64,000 nt of DNA from Streptomyces diastatochromogenes (lineage in GTDB: Bacteria; Actinomycetota; Actinomycetes; Streptomycetales; Streptomycetaceae), in the NCBI GenBank assembly GCA_026913215.1, contig JAPTYK010000001.1:1302001-1366000 (forward strand), written 5' to 3'. The notes under the pieces are model-generated. The model saw only the letters and a program-made list of their open reading frames with translations, was not told the DNA's origin and did no database searches. The translations under genes and the position numbers were made by a program. This document shows positions 50,425-64,000 of this stretch, one piece after another (positions within the stretch are counted from its first letter, which is position 1; each line of letters begins with the position of its first letter).

Positions 50425-51021
50425 ATGGGAAAACATATGAGCACATCGACGGGCGGCTTCGGGCCTTCATCGAGGAGCAGCCGGTGTTCTTCACCGCCAC
50501 CGCTCCCCTCTCCGGCGACGGTCACGTCAACCTCTCCCCCAAGGGGCGCAGGGGCACGCTCGTCGTGCTCGACGAACTGACCCTCGCCTACGTCGACTTC
50601 GGCGGCAGCAGCGCCGAGACGATCGCGCACCTGCGGGAGCCGGGGAACGGGCGGATCACCCTGATGTGGACCGCCTTCTCGGGGCCGCCGACCGTCGTGC
50701 GGGTGCACGGGACCGGCGAGGCCGTGCTGCGGGACGACCGCGGTGGGGCGAGCTGTTCGCGCGGTTCCCGGCCGAGGCCGTGGAGGGCAGGGCAGCGCGC
50801 GGGCGATCGTCCTCGTGCACGCGCGGCGGGTCAGCGACGCCTGCGGGTTCGCCGTCCCGCTGATGGAGTACCAGGAGGACCGCTCGCTGCACGCCGAGTA
50901 CTTCAACCGGAAGACGGACGAGGAGTTCAACGCGTACTGCGAGCGGAAGGACCACATCGCGAGCAGCCTCGACGGACTGCCCGCGCTGCCGCTGCCGCTG
51001 CCGCCGCTGCCCGCCGAATAG
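50425..51021 (+). CDS. Pyridoxamine 5'-phosphate oxidase-family (FMN split-barrel) protein (three frameshifts)
   Basis: About 199 residues. The split-barrel region IEEQPVFFTATAPLSGDGHV, NLSPKGRRGTLVVLDELTL and the YVDFGGSSAETIAHLREPGN, GRITLMWTAFSG block fit the FMN-binding pyridoxamine-oxidase fold. It ends with LPALPLPLPPLPAE. One G is missing immediately after the ATG (50425): MGKTYEHIDG reads through if present. Breaks near 50735 and 50790 also occur. Substrate unknown; not the true PdxH. Confidence 0.75.
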
Positions 51022-51078
51022 GCCGTACGGCCCTCCCGCGGGAGGCGGGGAGTCCCGTGCGGTCCTAGCGTCGCGGCC

Positions 51079-51768
51079 ATGCGTACCCTGCTCGTCCTCG
51101 GCGCCGCCCTGCTCTCCCTGGGCGCCGCGCCCGTGCCCGCACCCGTACCGCTGCCCGAGCGGATGGCCGACACCGGCGGGGGGCACAGCTGATCACCGCC
51201 GAGGCCCCGGACACGGGCTCCACCACGGGGACGCTGACCTGGTGGGACCGGCGGGGCGGGCGGTGGGTGGCGGCGGGGTCCGCGCCCGCGCGGTTCGGGG
51301 CGAGGGGCTCGTCGGGGCGCCTCGCGCCGGCAGGGCACGAACACCACGCCCACCGGGCTGTACCGGCTGCCGTACGCCTTCGGGGTGCGGGGCAGGCCCG
51401 CCGGGACCCGCTTCCCGTACGTCCGGGTCACCGATCGTTCCTGGTGGTGCCAGGACAACGCCTCCCGTGCGTACAACCGCTGGGTCGAGGGGCTGCCCCG
51501 GGACTGCCGGGCCGGCGAGTCCGAGCACCTCGCCTCGTACGGCACGCAGTACGCGTACGCGCTCGTCATCGGCTTCAACTACGAGCGTCCGGTGCGCGGG
51601 CGCGGGGCCGGGATCTTCCTGCACGTCAACGGGCGCGGGGCGACGGCCGGTTGCGTGTCCGTGCCGGCCGGCGCGATGCGCGCGGTCCTCGCCTGGGCGG
51701 ATCCCGCGCGCCGACCGCACATCGCCGTCGGAACGCGGGGCGGTCCGACGGCGATCACGGCGTACTGA
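51079..51768 (+). CDS. Exported L,D-transpeptidase-like (YkuD) protein (frameshifts)
   Basis: About 230 residues. A signal peptide (RTLLVLGAALLSLGAAPVPA) suggests export. The C-terminal ErfK/YkuD core holds IFLHVNGRGATAGCVSVP, carrying the catalytic His and Cys of L,D-transpeptidases, which make peptidoglycan crosslinks. Breaks near 51180 and 51300-51345 disrupt the middle. Start is ATG 51079. The stop is one base from the argR stop on the opposite strand. Confidence 0.85.
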
Positions 51769-51769
51769 C

Positions 51770-52300
51770 CTACTTCTGGGCCAGTTTCAGCAGGTGGTCG
51801 GCGAGTGCCTGGCCGCCGACCGGGTCGCGGCTGATGAGCAGCAGGGTGTCGTCACCCGCGATCGTGCCGAGGATGGCGTGGAGTTCGGCCTGGTCGATGG
51901 CCGACGCGAGGAACTGGGCGGCGCCCGGCGGGGTCCGCAGCACCACCAGGTTGGCGGAGGCCTCGGCGGAGATCAGCAGTTCGCCGGAGAGGCGGCGCAT
52001 GCGCTCCTCCTTGGCGGACTCGCCCAGCGGCGCCTGCGGGGTGCGGAAGCCGCCCTCGCTGGGGACCGCGTAGATCAGCTCGCCGCCGGTGTTGCGGATC
52101 TTCACCGCGCCGAGCTCGTCGAGGTCGCGGCTGAGCGTCGCCTGCGTGACGCTCAGCCCGTCGTCCGCGAGGAGCTTGGCGAGCTGGCTCTGCGAGCGCA
52201 CCGGCTGCCGGTTGAGGATGTCGACGATCCTGCGGTGGCGTGCGGTGCGGGTCTGCGGAACGGACGGCCCTCCGTGCTCGTTCTCCTGCGCGTCGGTCAT
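51770..52300 (-). CDS. argR: Arginine repressor ArgR
   Basis: 176 residues, intact. N-terminal winged-helix DNA-binding domain ([40 protein letters not shown]) and C-terminal arginine-binding hexamer domain ([36 protein letters not shown]). With bound arginine it represses the arg genes. Last gene of the argCJBDR operon, seven bp after argD. Start is ATG 52298-52300. It is adjacent to the sites it is expected to control in argH, argC and argG promoters. Confidence 0.97.
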   Translation of the reverse strand: MTDAQENEHGGPSVPQTRTARHRRIVDILNRQPVRSQSQLAKLLADDGLSVTQATLSRDLDELGAVKIRNTGGELIYAVPSEGGFRTPQAPLGESAKEERMRRLSGELLISAEASANLVVLRTPPGAAQFLASAIDQAELHAILGTIAGDDTLLLISRDPVGGQALADHLLKLAQK

Positions 52301-52307
52301 CGTCGTC

Positions 52308-53503
52308 TCATTCTCCGGTTCGTCCTTGCCCGTTCGCCTCGTCCAGGACACCGGGCAGCGCCTGGAGGAAGGCGTCCGCCTCGGCGTCGGTGAGGACCAG
52401 CGGAGGCATGATCCGTACGACATCGGGGGCGGGCGCGTTCACCAGGAGGCCGGCGTCCTGGGCCGCCTGCTGCACCTGGGGTGCGAGGGGCCCGGTGAGC
52501 ACGATACCCAGCAGGAGGCCCGCACCACGGACGTGGGAGACCAGCGGGTGGCCCAGAGCCTCGATCCCCTGGCGCAGCCGCTCCCCGACGGACTTCACGT
52601 GATCGAGGGCCGCGTCGGCGCCGAGGGTGTCCAGGACGGCGAGTCCGGCGGCGCAGGCGACCGGGTTGCCGCCGAAGGTGGTGCCGTGGTGGCCGGGCGC
52701 GAAGAGCTCCGCGGCCTCGCCGAAGGCGACGGTCGCGCCGAGCGGCAGACCGCCGCCGAGGCCCTTGGCGAGGGTCACGACGTCCGGGTCGACGCCCTCG
52801 TGGGCCTGGTGCTCGAACCAGTGGCCGCAGCGGCCGATGCCGGTCTGCACCTCGTCGAGGACGAGGAGGGTGCCGGTGGCGCGGGTGATCTCCCGGGCCG
52901 CCTTCAGATAGCCGGCGGGCGGGACGACGACGCCGTTCTCGCCCTGGACGGGCTCGATGATGACGAAGGCGGTGTCCTCGGTGACCGCGGCCCGCAGCGC
53001 CTCCACGTCCCCGTACGGCACATGGGTGACGTCGCCGGGCAGCGGCAGGAAGGGGGTCTGCTTGCCGGGCTGGCCGGTGAGCGCCAGGGAGCCCATGGTC
53101 CGGCCGTGGAAGCCGCCGTCGGTGGCGACCATGTGGGAGCGGCCGGTGAGCCGGCCGATCTTGAACGCGGCCTCGTTGGCCTCGGCGCCCGAGTTGCAGA
53201 AGAAGACCTTGCCGGGGCGGCCGAAGAGGCTCAGGAGCCGCTCGGCGAGGGCGACGGGCGGTTCGGCGACGAAGAGGTTGGAGACGTGGCCGAGGGACGC
53301 GACCTGCTTCGACACGGCCTCGACGACCGCCGGGTGGGCGTGGCCGAGGGCGTTGACGGCGATGCCGCCGACGAAGTCCAGGTACTCCTTGCCGTCGGCG
53401 TCCCAGACCTTGGCGCCCGCACCGCGGACGAGCGGCAGCCGGGGCGTGCCGTAGTTGTTCATGAGGGAGCCCTGCCACCGCTGGGTCAGCTCCGTGTTGC
53501 CGG

Positions 53504-53507
<4 letters not shown>
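52308..53507 (-). CDS. argD: Acetylornithine aminotransferase
   Basis: 399 residues, intact. Class III PLP aminotransferase that converts N-acetylglutamate semialdehyde to N-acetylornithine. PLP motifs: [20 protein letters not shown], the [20 protein letters not shown] aspartate, and the lysine block [17 protein letters not shown]. Start ([11 protein letters not shown]) overlaps the argB stop by 4 bp. Fourth gene of the operon, between argB and argR. Confidence 0.97.
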
Positions 53508-58570
<5,063 letters not shown>

Positions 58571-58607
58571 CGTACGGCGCCACGGCGGCGTACGGCACCG
58601 TGACGGG

Positions 58608-58645
58608 AAGGCCGGTTCGACACCTTTGTGTCGGACCGGCCTTTT
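58608..58645 (+). terminator. Rho-independent terminator of argG
   Basis: AAGGCCGGTTCGACAC pairs with GTGTCGGACCGGCCTT (one mismatch) around a CTTT loop, followed by TT. Confidence 0.85.
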
Positions 58646-58724
58646 CGCTGGTCAAAAGCGTTTCTCCCCCGAAGGACAGGGCCGTTAGTGTCTGCGCGCA
58701 CGGCAACAGGGTGGGGAGTACGGA

Positions 58725-60041
58725 ATGACAGAGACGGCACACGCGGCCCGCACGACGGAGAGGGACTGCCCCGAGTGCGGGCAGCCCGTGGCCGAAGGCG
58801 GGCAGTACGTCACCTGGTGCGCCGCCTGCGACTGGAACGTCGACCCGGGGCTGCGGGAGGAGGAGGCGCCGGGGCGGATCGAGCGCGTGCGGCGGCGCCT
58901 CGCGCAGCGGTACGGGAGCAGCTCCTCGCCGAGCTCACGGACCCCGTCGCCGGGGCGGCGGACGGTCCCGGCCGGGGGCCCGGCTCGGGGTGGCCGGCTG
59001 GTGCGCGACGGCGCTCGCGGTGGCGGTCCACGGCGTGACCGTCGCCCTGCTCGCCGGTGGGCTGTGGCTGCTCGTCGGCTGCTGGGGCAGGGGCCTCCTG
59101 CCCGCGCTCGGAGGCCTCCTGATCGGCCTCGCCGTCGTCCTCCGGCCCCGGTTCGCCCGCCTCCCGAAGGACGAGGGCCACCGGGCGGTCCTGCGCCCGG
59201 CGGACGCGCCCCGGCTCTTCGCCCTGCTCGACGAGGTCGCCGCGACCGCCGGCACGACGGGCGTACGGGCCGTGGTGATCGACGCCGGTTTCAACGGCTC
59301 GGTCAGCACGTACGGCGTCCGGCAGCACCGCGTGCTCCGCATCGGGCTCGGCCTCTGGGAGGTCCTGTCGCCGCAGGAGCGGATCGCCCTCCTCGGTCAC
59401 GAGTTCGGGCACTACGCCCACGGGGACACCCGCCACTCCCTGCTCGTCGGCAGCGCCTTCCAGTCCCTCGGCACCTGGCGCTACACGCTGGCCCCAGCGC
59501 CCGCCCACAGCCTGGCCGAGGACTTCGCGAACCTGATGACCGCCCTGCCCCGGCTCCTCGTCGACGGCCTGCTCGTCCTGCTCGAACACCTGACCCTGCG
59601 CCAGTCGCAGCGCGCCGAGTACCTCGCCGACTCGACCGCCGCCCGCACCGCGGGCGCGGAGGCGGCGGCCGGGCTGATGGACCGGCTCCTCATCGGCGAG
59701 TCCGTCGCCGGCGCGCTCCACCGGGAGTCCGTGGCGGCCCGGACCCGGATCGGCGGCCCGGCAGCACCTCGCGAGGATCCGGCCGAGGGCCTGTGGGAGC
59801 GGCTCGCCGCCCACGCGGCGTCGGTTCCGGAGCACGAGTACGAGCGGCTGCGCCGGGTCGCGGAGCGCCGCGCCACCAGGTCGACTCGACGCACCCGCCC
59901 ACCCACCTGCGGCACCGCCGGCTGACGCGGGGCACCCCGGGCGGCGCCCTGATCGTCCTGGACGCCGCGAGGGCCGCCGAGGTCGACGCCGACCTCGCCC
60001 CGGCGAGGCGGAGCGTGGCACGGGAGCTCGTACGGGGCTGA
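58725..60041 (+). CDS. M48-family membrane metalloprotease with N-terminal zinc ribbon (three frameshifts)
   Basis: About 440 residues. The N-terminus has a zinc ribbon, DCPECGQPVAEGGQYVTWCA followed by ACDW. Then hydrophobic helices (ALAVAVHGVTVALLAGGLWL, LLPALGGLLIGLAVVL) and the M48 zinc motif LLGHEFGHYAHGDTRHSLL (HEFGH), with the third ligand Glu in QRAEYLADSTAA. HtpX-like, probably membrane-anchored protein quality control. Breaks near 58920, 58975 and 59880. Start ATG 58725 with GGGGAGTACGGA upstream. It follows the argG terminator but has its own unit. Confidence 0.85.
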   Translation: MTETAHAARTTERDCPECGQPVAEGGQYVTWCAACDWNVDPGLREEEAPGRIERVRRRLAQRYGSSSSPSSRTPSPGRRTVPAGGPARGGRLVRDGARGGGPRRDRRPARRWAVAARRLLGQGPPARARRPPDRPRRRPPAPVRPPPEGRGPPGGPAPGGRAPALRPARRGRRDRRHDGRTGRGDRRRFQRLGQHVRRPAAPRAPHRARPLGGPVAAGADRPPRSRVRALRPRGHPPLPARRQRLPVPRHLALHAGPSARPQPGRGLREPDDRPAPAPRRRPARPARTPDPAPVAARRVPRRLDRRPHRGRGGGGRADGPAPHRRVRRRRAPPGVRGGPDPDRRPGSTSRGSGRGPVGAARRPRGVGSGARVRAAAPGRGAPRHQVDSTHPPTHLRHRRLTRGTPGGALIVLDAARAAEVDADLAPARRSVARELVRG

Positions 60042-60128
60042 TCCCGGGCGCCTCCCGGACGGCGGCTGTCACATCCCGGCGGGTCCTCGCGTCAACGCGG
60101 TGACGGAACCGACCAGGAGTGAGGCGCC

Positions 60129-61259
60129 ATGCACGACGACACCTTTCTGACCGCCCTGACCGGGCACTTCGACGCCCACGAGGAGCAACTGCGGGCCGTC
60201 GCCCTGCGGATCACGGGCTCCCCCGCGGAGGCCGAGGAAGCACTCGCCGAGGCCCGCGCAGCCCTCGGGCGGGACGAGGACGCGACGGTACGCGCCTGGC
60301 TGACGGCGACCGTGGGCCGGGCCTGCGTGCGGAGGCTCCAGGAACGGGGACGGAGGGACGGTGGCGCGGGCGGGGTGACGGGGGTTCGGGGCCGGGGCCG
60401 GGACCGGGGCCGGGAGCGGGGGCCGGGGTGGGACGGTGGCGCCGAGGTCCACGGGGCCGGGGAGCCTGGGCGGGACAGCGGCGCTGAGACCCACCGGGCC
60501 GGGGAGCCGGGGCGGGACAGCGGCACCGAGACCCACCGGACCGGAGGGCCTGGGCGGTACAACGGCGCTGAGATTCACCGGGCCGGGGAGCCAGGGTGGG
60601 ACAGCGGCGCTGAGACCCACCGGACCGGGGAGCCAGGGCGGGACAGCGGCGCTGAGACCCACCGGACCGGCAGGGGCGACCGGGGCCACTCGGGTGGTGG
60701 GAGCGACGGCGTCGGGTCCCTGTGGCTGGCGTTGCTCGTGATGTTGGAGAGGCTCGGGGGTGAGGAGCGGCTCGCCTATGTCCTGCATGACGTGTTCGGG
60801 CTGTCGGTGTCCGAGACGGCGCGGGTGATCGGCGGCTCGCCCGAGGGGGCGGCGCGGCTGGCGCGGCGGGCGAGGGAGCGGATGCGGGGCGGTGGGGCGG
60901 CTCGTACGGAGGGAGAGCGGGAGCGGCAGGGTGTGGTGGTGGCCCGGTTCCTGGCGGCCGCACGCGCGCGTGATGTCCGCGCGCTGGTGGCCGTCCTCGA
61001 CCCGGAGGTCGTCGCGTACGCCGAGGGCGGCCCGGTCCACGGGGTCGCGGCGGTCGCCGAGACGGCCGCCGTCTTCGCCCGGAGGGCGGAGGTGTCCCGG
61101 CCGGCGCTGGTCGAGGGGGCCGTGGGGCGGTCGGCTTCGCGGCCGGCCGGCCGGTCTCGGCGCTCGCGGCCGCCCTGCGCCGGGACCGGATCGTCGCGCT
61201 CTCCTCACCACCGGGGAGGACCGGTGCGCGCGCTCGACCTGGCGTTCCCCGACTCCTGA
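60129..61259 (+). CDS. ECF-like sigma factor with SnoaL-type C-terminus and minisatellite linker (frameshifts)
   Basis: About 376 residues. Sigma region 2-like HFDAHEEQLRAVALRITGSP; region 4 helix-turn-helix (LHDVFGLSVSETARVIGGSP); then a SnoaL-like tail (FLAAARARDVRALVAVLDPE) typical of ECF41-type factors. Between regions 2 and 4 is a Gly/Arg-rich linker carrying six copies of a 14-residue repeat (60423-60674), absent from normal ECF factors. Frame breaks near 61135 and 61210 affect only the C-terminus. Start ATG 60129 with GGAG upstream. Target genes unknown. Confidence 0.75.
   Translation: MHDDTFLTALTGHFDAHEEQLRAVALRITGSPAEAEEALAEARAALGRDEDATVRAWLTATVGRACVRRLQERGRRDGGAGGVTGVRGRGRDRGRERGPGWDGGAEVHGAGEPGRDSGAETHRAGEPGRDSGTETHRTGGPGRYNGAEIHRAGEPGWDSGAETHRTGEPGRDSGAETHRTGRGDRGHSGGGSDGVGSLWLALLVMLERLGGEERLAYVLHDVFGLSVSETARVIGGSPEGAARLARRARERMRGGGAARTEGERERQGVVVARFLAAARARDVRALVAVLDPEVVAYAEGGPVHGVAAVAETAAVFARRAEVSRPALVEGAVGRSASRPAGRSRRSRPPCAGTGSSRSPHHRGGPVRALDLAFPDS
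60423..60674 (+). repeat. 42-bp in-frame minisatellite, six units
   Basis: Unit coding for P-G-R-D-S-G-A-E-T-H-R-T/A-G-E, with substitutions in each copy. It separates sigma regions 2 and 4 and may be copy-number variable. Confidence 0.9.
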
Positions 61260-61307
61260 GGCACGGGCCGGGACGAAAACCCGGTGCGTCCGGAGACCGG
61301 CCCGCGT

Positions 61308-61380
61308 TAGCCTCGACGACATGTCCACGCCCCGAATTTCCTAGCTGAGGACCCGCACCCACGCCACCCGTGTGTCCTCA
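61308..61380 (+). promoter_or_regulatory. Leader region of the ABC-F gene: promoter, short leader ORF, hairpin
   Basis: A -10-like TAGCCT (61308-61313) lies seven bases before an ATG (61321) that opens a seven-codon ORF, MSTPRIS, ending TAG at 61342-61344. Two bases later TGAGGAC (61346-61352) pairs with GTCCTCA (61374-61380), with an inner CACG/CGTG stem. The ABC-F ribosome site follows. The arrangement matches ribosome-mediated attenuation known for actinobacterial ABC-F resistance genes. Confidence 0.6.
61321..61344 (+). CDS. Putative leader peptide MSTPRIS
   Basis: Seven codons plus TAG, immediately before a stem-loop and 58 bases before the ABC-F start. It is apparently leaderless, with a -10-like TAGCCT seven bases away. 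Stalling of a ribosome on this ORF could open the hairpin and let transcription reach the ABC-F gene. No conservation data are available to me. Confidence 0.45.
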   Translation: MSTPRIS

Positions 61381-61402
61381 AGCTTCTTCGGAGCGTCATC
61401 CC

Positions 61403-62999
61403 ATGATCACCGTTCGTGGTGCCGACGTGCGCGTCGGCGCCCGGCTCCTGCTGTCCGCGGTCTCCTTCCACGTCGCCCCCGGCGACCGGATCGGCCTGGT
61501 CGGCCGCAACGGAGCCGGCAAGACCACCCTCCTCGACACCCTGGCCGGACTGCGCGCCCCGGCCGCCGGGACCGTCACCCGTACCGGCTCCGTCGGCCAT
61601 CTCGCCCAGGACGCGCGGGCCGCCGACCCCGCCGTGACCGTCACCGACCGGATCCTCTCCGCGCGCGGCCTCGACCGGGCCGTCCGGCGGCTCGCGGAGG
61701 CCGCGCGGCGGCTCGGCGAAGTGCCCGACGCGCGGGCGCTCGCCGCGTACGACGCCGCCGAGACCGCCTTCGAGGCGGCCGGCGGGTACGCGGCGGAGGC
61801 GGAGGCCGCCCGGGTCGCCGCCGGCCTCGGCCTGCCCCGCGAGCTGATGGACCGGCCCGTCGGGCGGCTGTCCGGAGGACAGAAGCGCCGGGTCGAACTG
61901 GCCCGGATCCTCTTCGCCGGACACGGCCGGGACGGCACGCTGCTGCTCGACGAGCCGACCAACCACCTGGACGCCGACTCGATCGGCTGGCTGCGCGGCC
62001 ACCTCGCCGCCCACCGGGGTGGACTCGTCCTGATCAGCCACGACGTGCGGCTCCTCGCCGACACCGTCAACCGGGTCTTCCACCTCGACCCGCAGCGGGC
62101 CGCGCTCGACGTCCACAACACCGGCTGGGACGCGTATCTCGCCCAGCGGGACGCCGACGAGCGGCGCCGGGTCCGCGAGCGCGCCAACGCCGAGCGGAAG
62201 GCGGCCGCCCTGCACGCGCAGGCGGACCGCATGAAGTCCAGGGTGGCGACGGCGACGACGGCCCGCAGCATGGCGCGCCGGGCCGACCGGATGCTCGCCG
62301 GCTCGACCCGGTGCGGCAGGCCGAGCGGGTCGCCCGCATCCGGCTGCCGGAGCCCGCCCCTGCGGCCGGACGCCGCTGGGCGCGGTGTCGCTCACCAAGG
62401 CGTACGGGGAGCGGACGGTGCTCGACGGGGTGGACCTGGCCGTGGACCGGGGCGCCCGGCTCGTCGTCCTCGGGCTCAACGGGGCCGGCAAGACGACCCT
62501 GCTGCGCCTCCTCGCCGGGCAGGAGGTCCCCGACGCGGGGCGGGTGGTGCGCGGGCACGGGCTGCGGCTCGGCTACTTCGCCCAGGAGCACGAGACGCTG
62601 GACCCGGAGCGCACGGTCCGGGAGAACCTCGCGGCGGCGGCTCCACAGCTGACGGACGGTGAGGTACGGGCGGTGCTCGGCGCGTTCCTGTTCCGGGGCG
62701 ACGACGCCGACAAACCGGCCGGTGTCCTCTCCGGCGGCGAGAAGACGCGCCTCGCCCTGGCCTCCCTGGTCCACTCCGGTGCGAACGTGCTGCTCCTGGA
62801 CGAGCCCACCAACAACCTGGACCCGGCGTCGCGCGACGAGGTCCTGGCGGCCGTGGGCACGTACCCGGGGGCGATCGTGATGGTCACGCACGACGAGGGC
62901 GCGCTCGACGCGCTGCGCCCCGAGCGGGTCCTGCTGCTCCCGGACGCGGACGAGGACCTGTGGAGCGCGGAGTACCGGGAGCTGGTCGCCCTGGCGTGA
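61403..62999 (+). CDS. ABC-F ribosome-protection-type ATPase (frameshifts)
   Basis: About 533 residues with two ABC ATPase domains and no membrane segment, so not a transporter. First domain: Walker A VGRNGAGKTT, signature LSGGQKRRVE, Walker B LLLDEPTNHLD. Second: GLNGAGKTTLL, LSGGEKTRLALASLVH, LLLDEPTNNLD. ABC-F proteins bind the ribosomal E site; many displace antibiotics. Whether this one gives resistance is unknown. Frame breaks near 62300 and 62365 lie in the linker. Start ATG 61403 with GGAG upstream. The leader ORF and hairpin suggest drug-induced expression. Confidence 0.9.
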
Positions 63000-63059
63000 G
63001 GACCCGTCGGCCGGGGCGGGGGCCGCCGTGACCGGGGCGTCCTGGCCCGGAGCTGTGGC

Positions 63060-64000
63060 CTAGTCCTGGCGGACCGCCCGCAGGACCACGAACTTCCGGT
63101 CGCTCGCGACGAGTTCGCTGTTGCCGAAGATGCGGCGGAGCGTGACGTGGTAGCCGAGGTGGCGGTTGCCGATGACCCACAGTTCGCCGCCGGTCCGCAG
63201 GGCGCGCCGGGCGTCCGTGAACATGCGGCGGGCGGTGCGGTCGGTGGTGGCCTGGTGGCTGTGGAACGGCGGGTTGTTGAGGACGAGGTCCACCGAGCCG
63301 GGGGCGAGTGCGGTGAGGCCGTCGCCGACGAGGAACTTCGCCTTGCGGTCCGTGCCCACGTGGGTGCGGAAGTTCTCCTGGGCCGAGGCGACCGCCTGGT
63401 ACGACTCGTCGGTGAAGACGAGTTCCGCGTCGGGTTCGTGGAGGGCGATGGCGAGGCCGACGACGCCGTTGCCGCAGCCCAGGTCGGCGACGCGGGCGCT
63501 GCCGAGGCCACCGGGGAGGTTGGCGAGGAAGAAGCGGGTGCCGATGTCGAGGCGGTCGGCGCAGAAGACGCCGGCGTGGTTGGTGACGGGCAGTCCGGGG
63601 AGACCGGGCGCGGGGGTGTCCGCCGGGAGCTCGTAGGTGTGGGGCCACGGGTTCGGTCCGGGCTTGAGGGCCGGATCGGGGGTGGTGTGGATGAGCCGGG
63701 CCTTCTTCACCGCGAGCGAGGTGCGGGTGGGGCCGAGGATCCGCTCGAAGAGCCTGAGCGTGGAGGTGTGGATGTCCTGACCATGCCCGTGCCGACGATC
63801 ACGGTGCCCTCGTGCACGGCGGGGGCCAGCCGGTGCAGTTGGTCCTCCAGGAGCGCGAGGCTCTTGGGGACGCGGACGAGGAGCACGTCGATCCGCTCGG
63901 GCGGCGGGTCCTGGGTGGTGAGCAGCCGGACGGCGTCCGGGGCGGCTCCGGCGCGCGCGAGGTTGGCCCGGGTGGCCTGCTCACCGAGGTACGAGTCGGT
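63060..64000 (-). CDS. RsmC/RlmG-like rRNA guanine N2-methyltransferase (partial; one frameshift)
   Basis: 313 residues visible; the N-terminus is beyond the window edge. A C-terminal class I SAM methylase fold shows VADLGCGNGVVGLAIALHEP (SAM-binding), and the catalytic LVLNNPPFHSHQATTD, an NPPF motif typical of guanine N2 methylases acting on rRNA. The upstream part, LARAGAAPDAVRLLTTQDPP, is the paralogous first half of the RsmC/RlmG family. One C is missing near 63783 (GTGHGQDIHTSTLRLFERIL reads through if restored). Stop TAG at 63060-63062. The exact rRNA position cannot be told. Confidence 0.82.

Overview
The window is high-GC actinobacterial chromosome, almost certainly Streptomyces. The evidence is a GC content that looks to be about 70% or more, strong G/C third-position bias, GTG and TTG starts, the sporulation regulator SsgB, phosphatidylinositol-mannoside genes, and a gene order that matches from memory the Streptomyces coelicolor core region around SCO1523-SCO1580. 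No integrase, transposase, phage gene or CRISPR array was found. This is conserved chromosome, not a mobile island.

Layout. 1-4585: partial pdxS (vitamin B6), a small membrane protein, an MBL-fold hydrolase, and the overlapping pgsA / acyltransferase / pimA cluster that starts phosphatidylinositol mannosides. 4878-12265: an EF-G-like GTPase, a large membrane protein, a HIT protein, an ion channel and thrS. 12405-18866: a coupled pair made of a DUF4365 nuclease-like protein and an unknown partner, a DEDDh exonuclease, and two identical tRNA-Val(CAC) genes around a large repeat-bearing membrane protein. 18921-24861: a PGPGW membrane protein, ssgB, a CGNR zinc-finger protein, a DsbA-like thiol protein, a double GNAT, and pabC/pabB for p-aminobenzoate. 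25095-25662: a tRNA cluster (Gly, Cys, four Val-GAC). 25762-29138: a zinc-ribbon protein, an APH-like kinase and a Ser/Thr protein kinase. 29221-36770: a TrmH/SpoU methylase and cobalamin genes cobA, bluB-cobT fusion and cobL. 36842-47209: GNATs, the metNIQ methionine transporter, small membrane proteins, a sigma-like protein, a Tat-exported GDPD, a PlsC acyltransferase, and a TetR/MFS pair. 47375-58570: the arginine regulon, with argH, the argCJBDR operon, and argG divergent from argC. 58725-64000: an M48 protease, an ECF-like sigma factor with an internal minisatellite, an ABC-F protein behind a leader peptide and hairpin, and a partial rRNA methyltransferase.

Genes working together. The arginine genes form one regulon. 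ArgR is encoded in its own operon, and matching promoters with ARG-box-like sequence lie in front of argH, argC and argG. pgsA, the acyltransferase and pimA overlap by 4 bp each. cobL, cobT and cobA share one strand. pabB and pabC are coupled. metN, metI and metQ make one ABC importer.

Sequence quality. Well over half of the protein genes, including thrS, argH and argC, carry one or more apparent frameshifts, usually one base missing in a G/C run. Homology runs straight through them, so they look like sequencing errors and not pseudogenes. Coordinates given here join the pieces into one gene.
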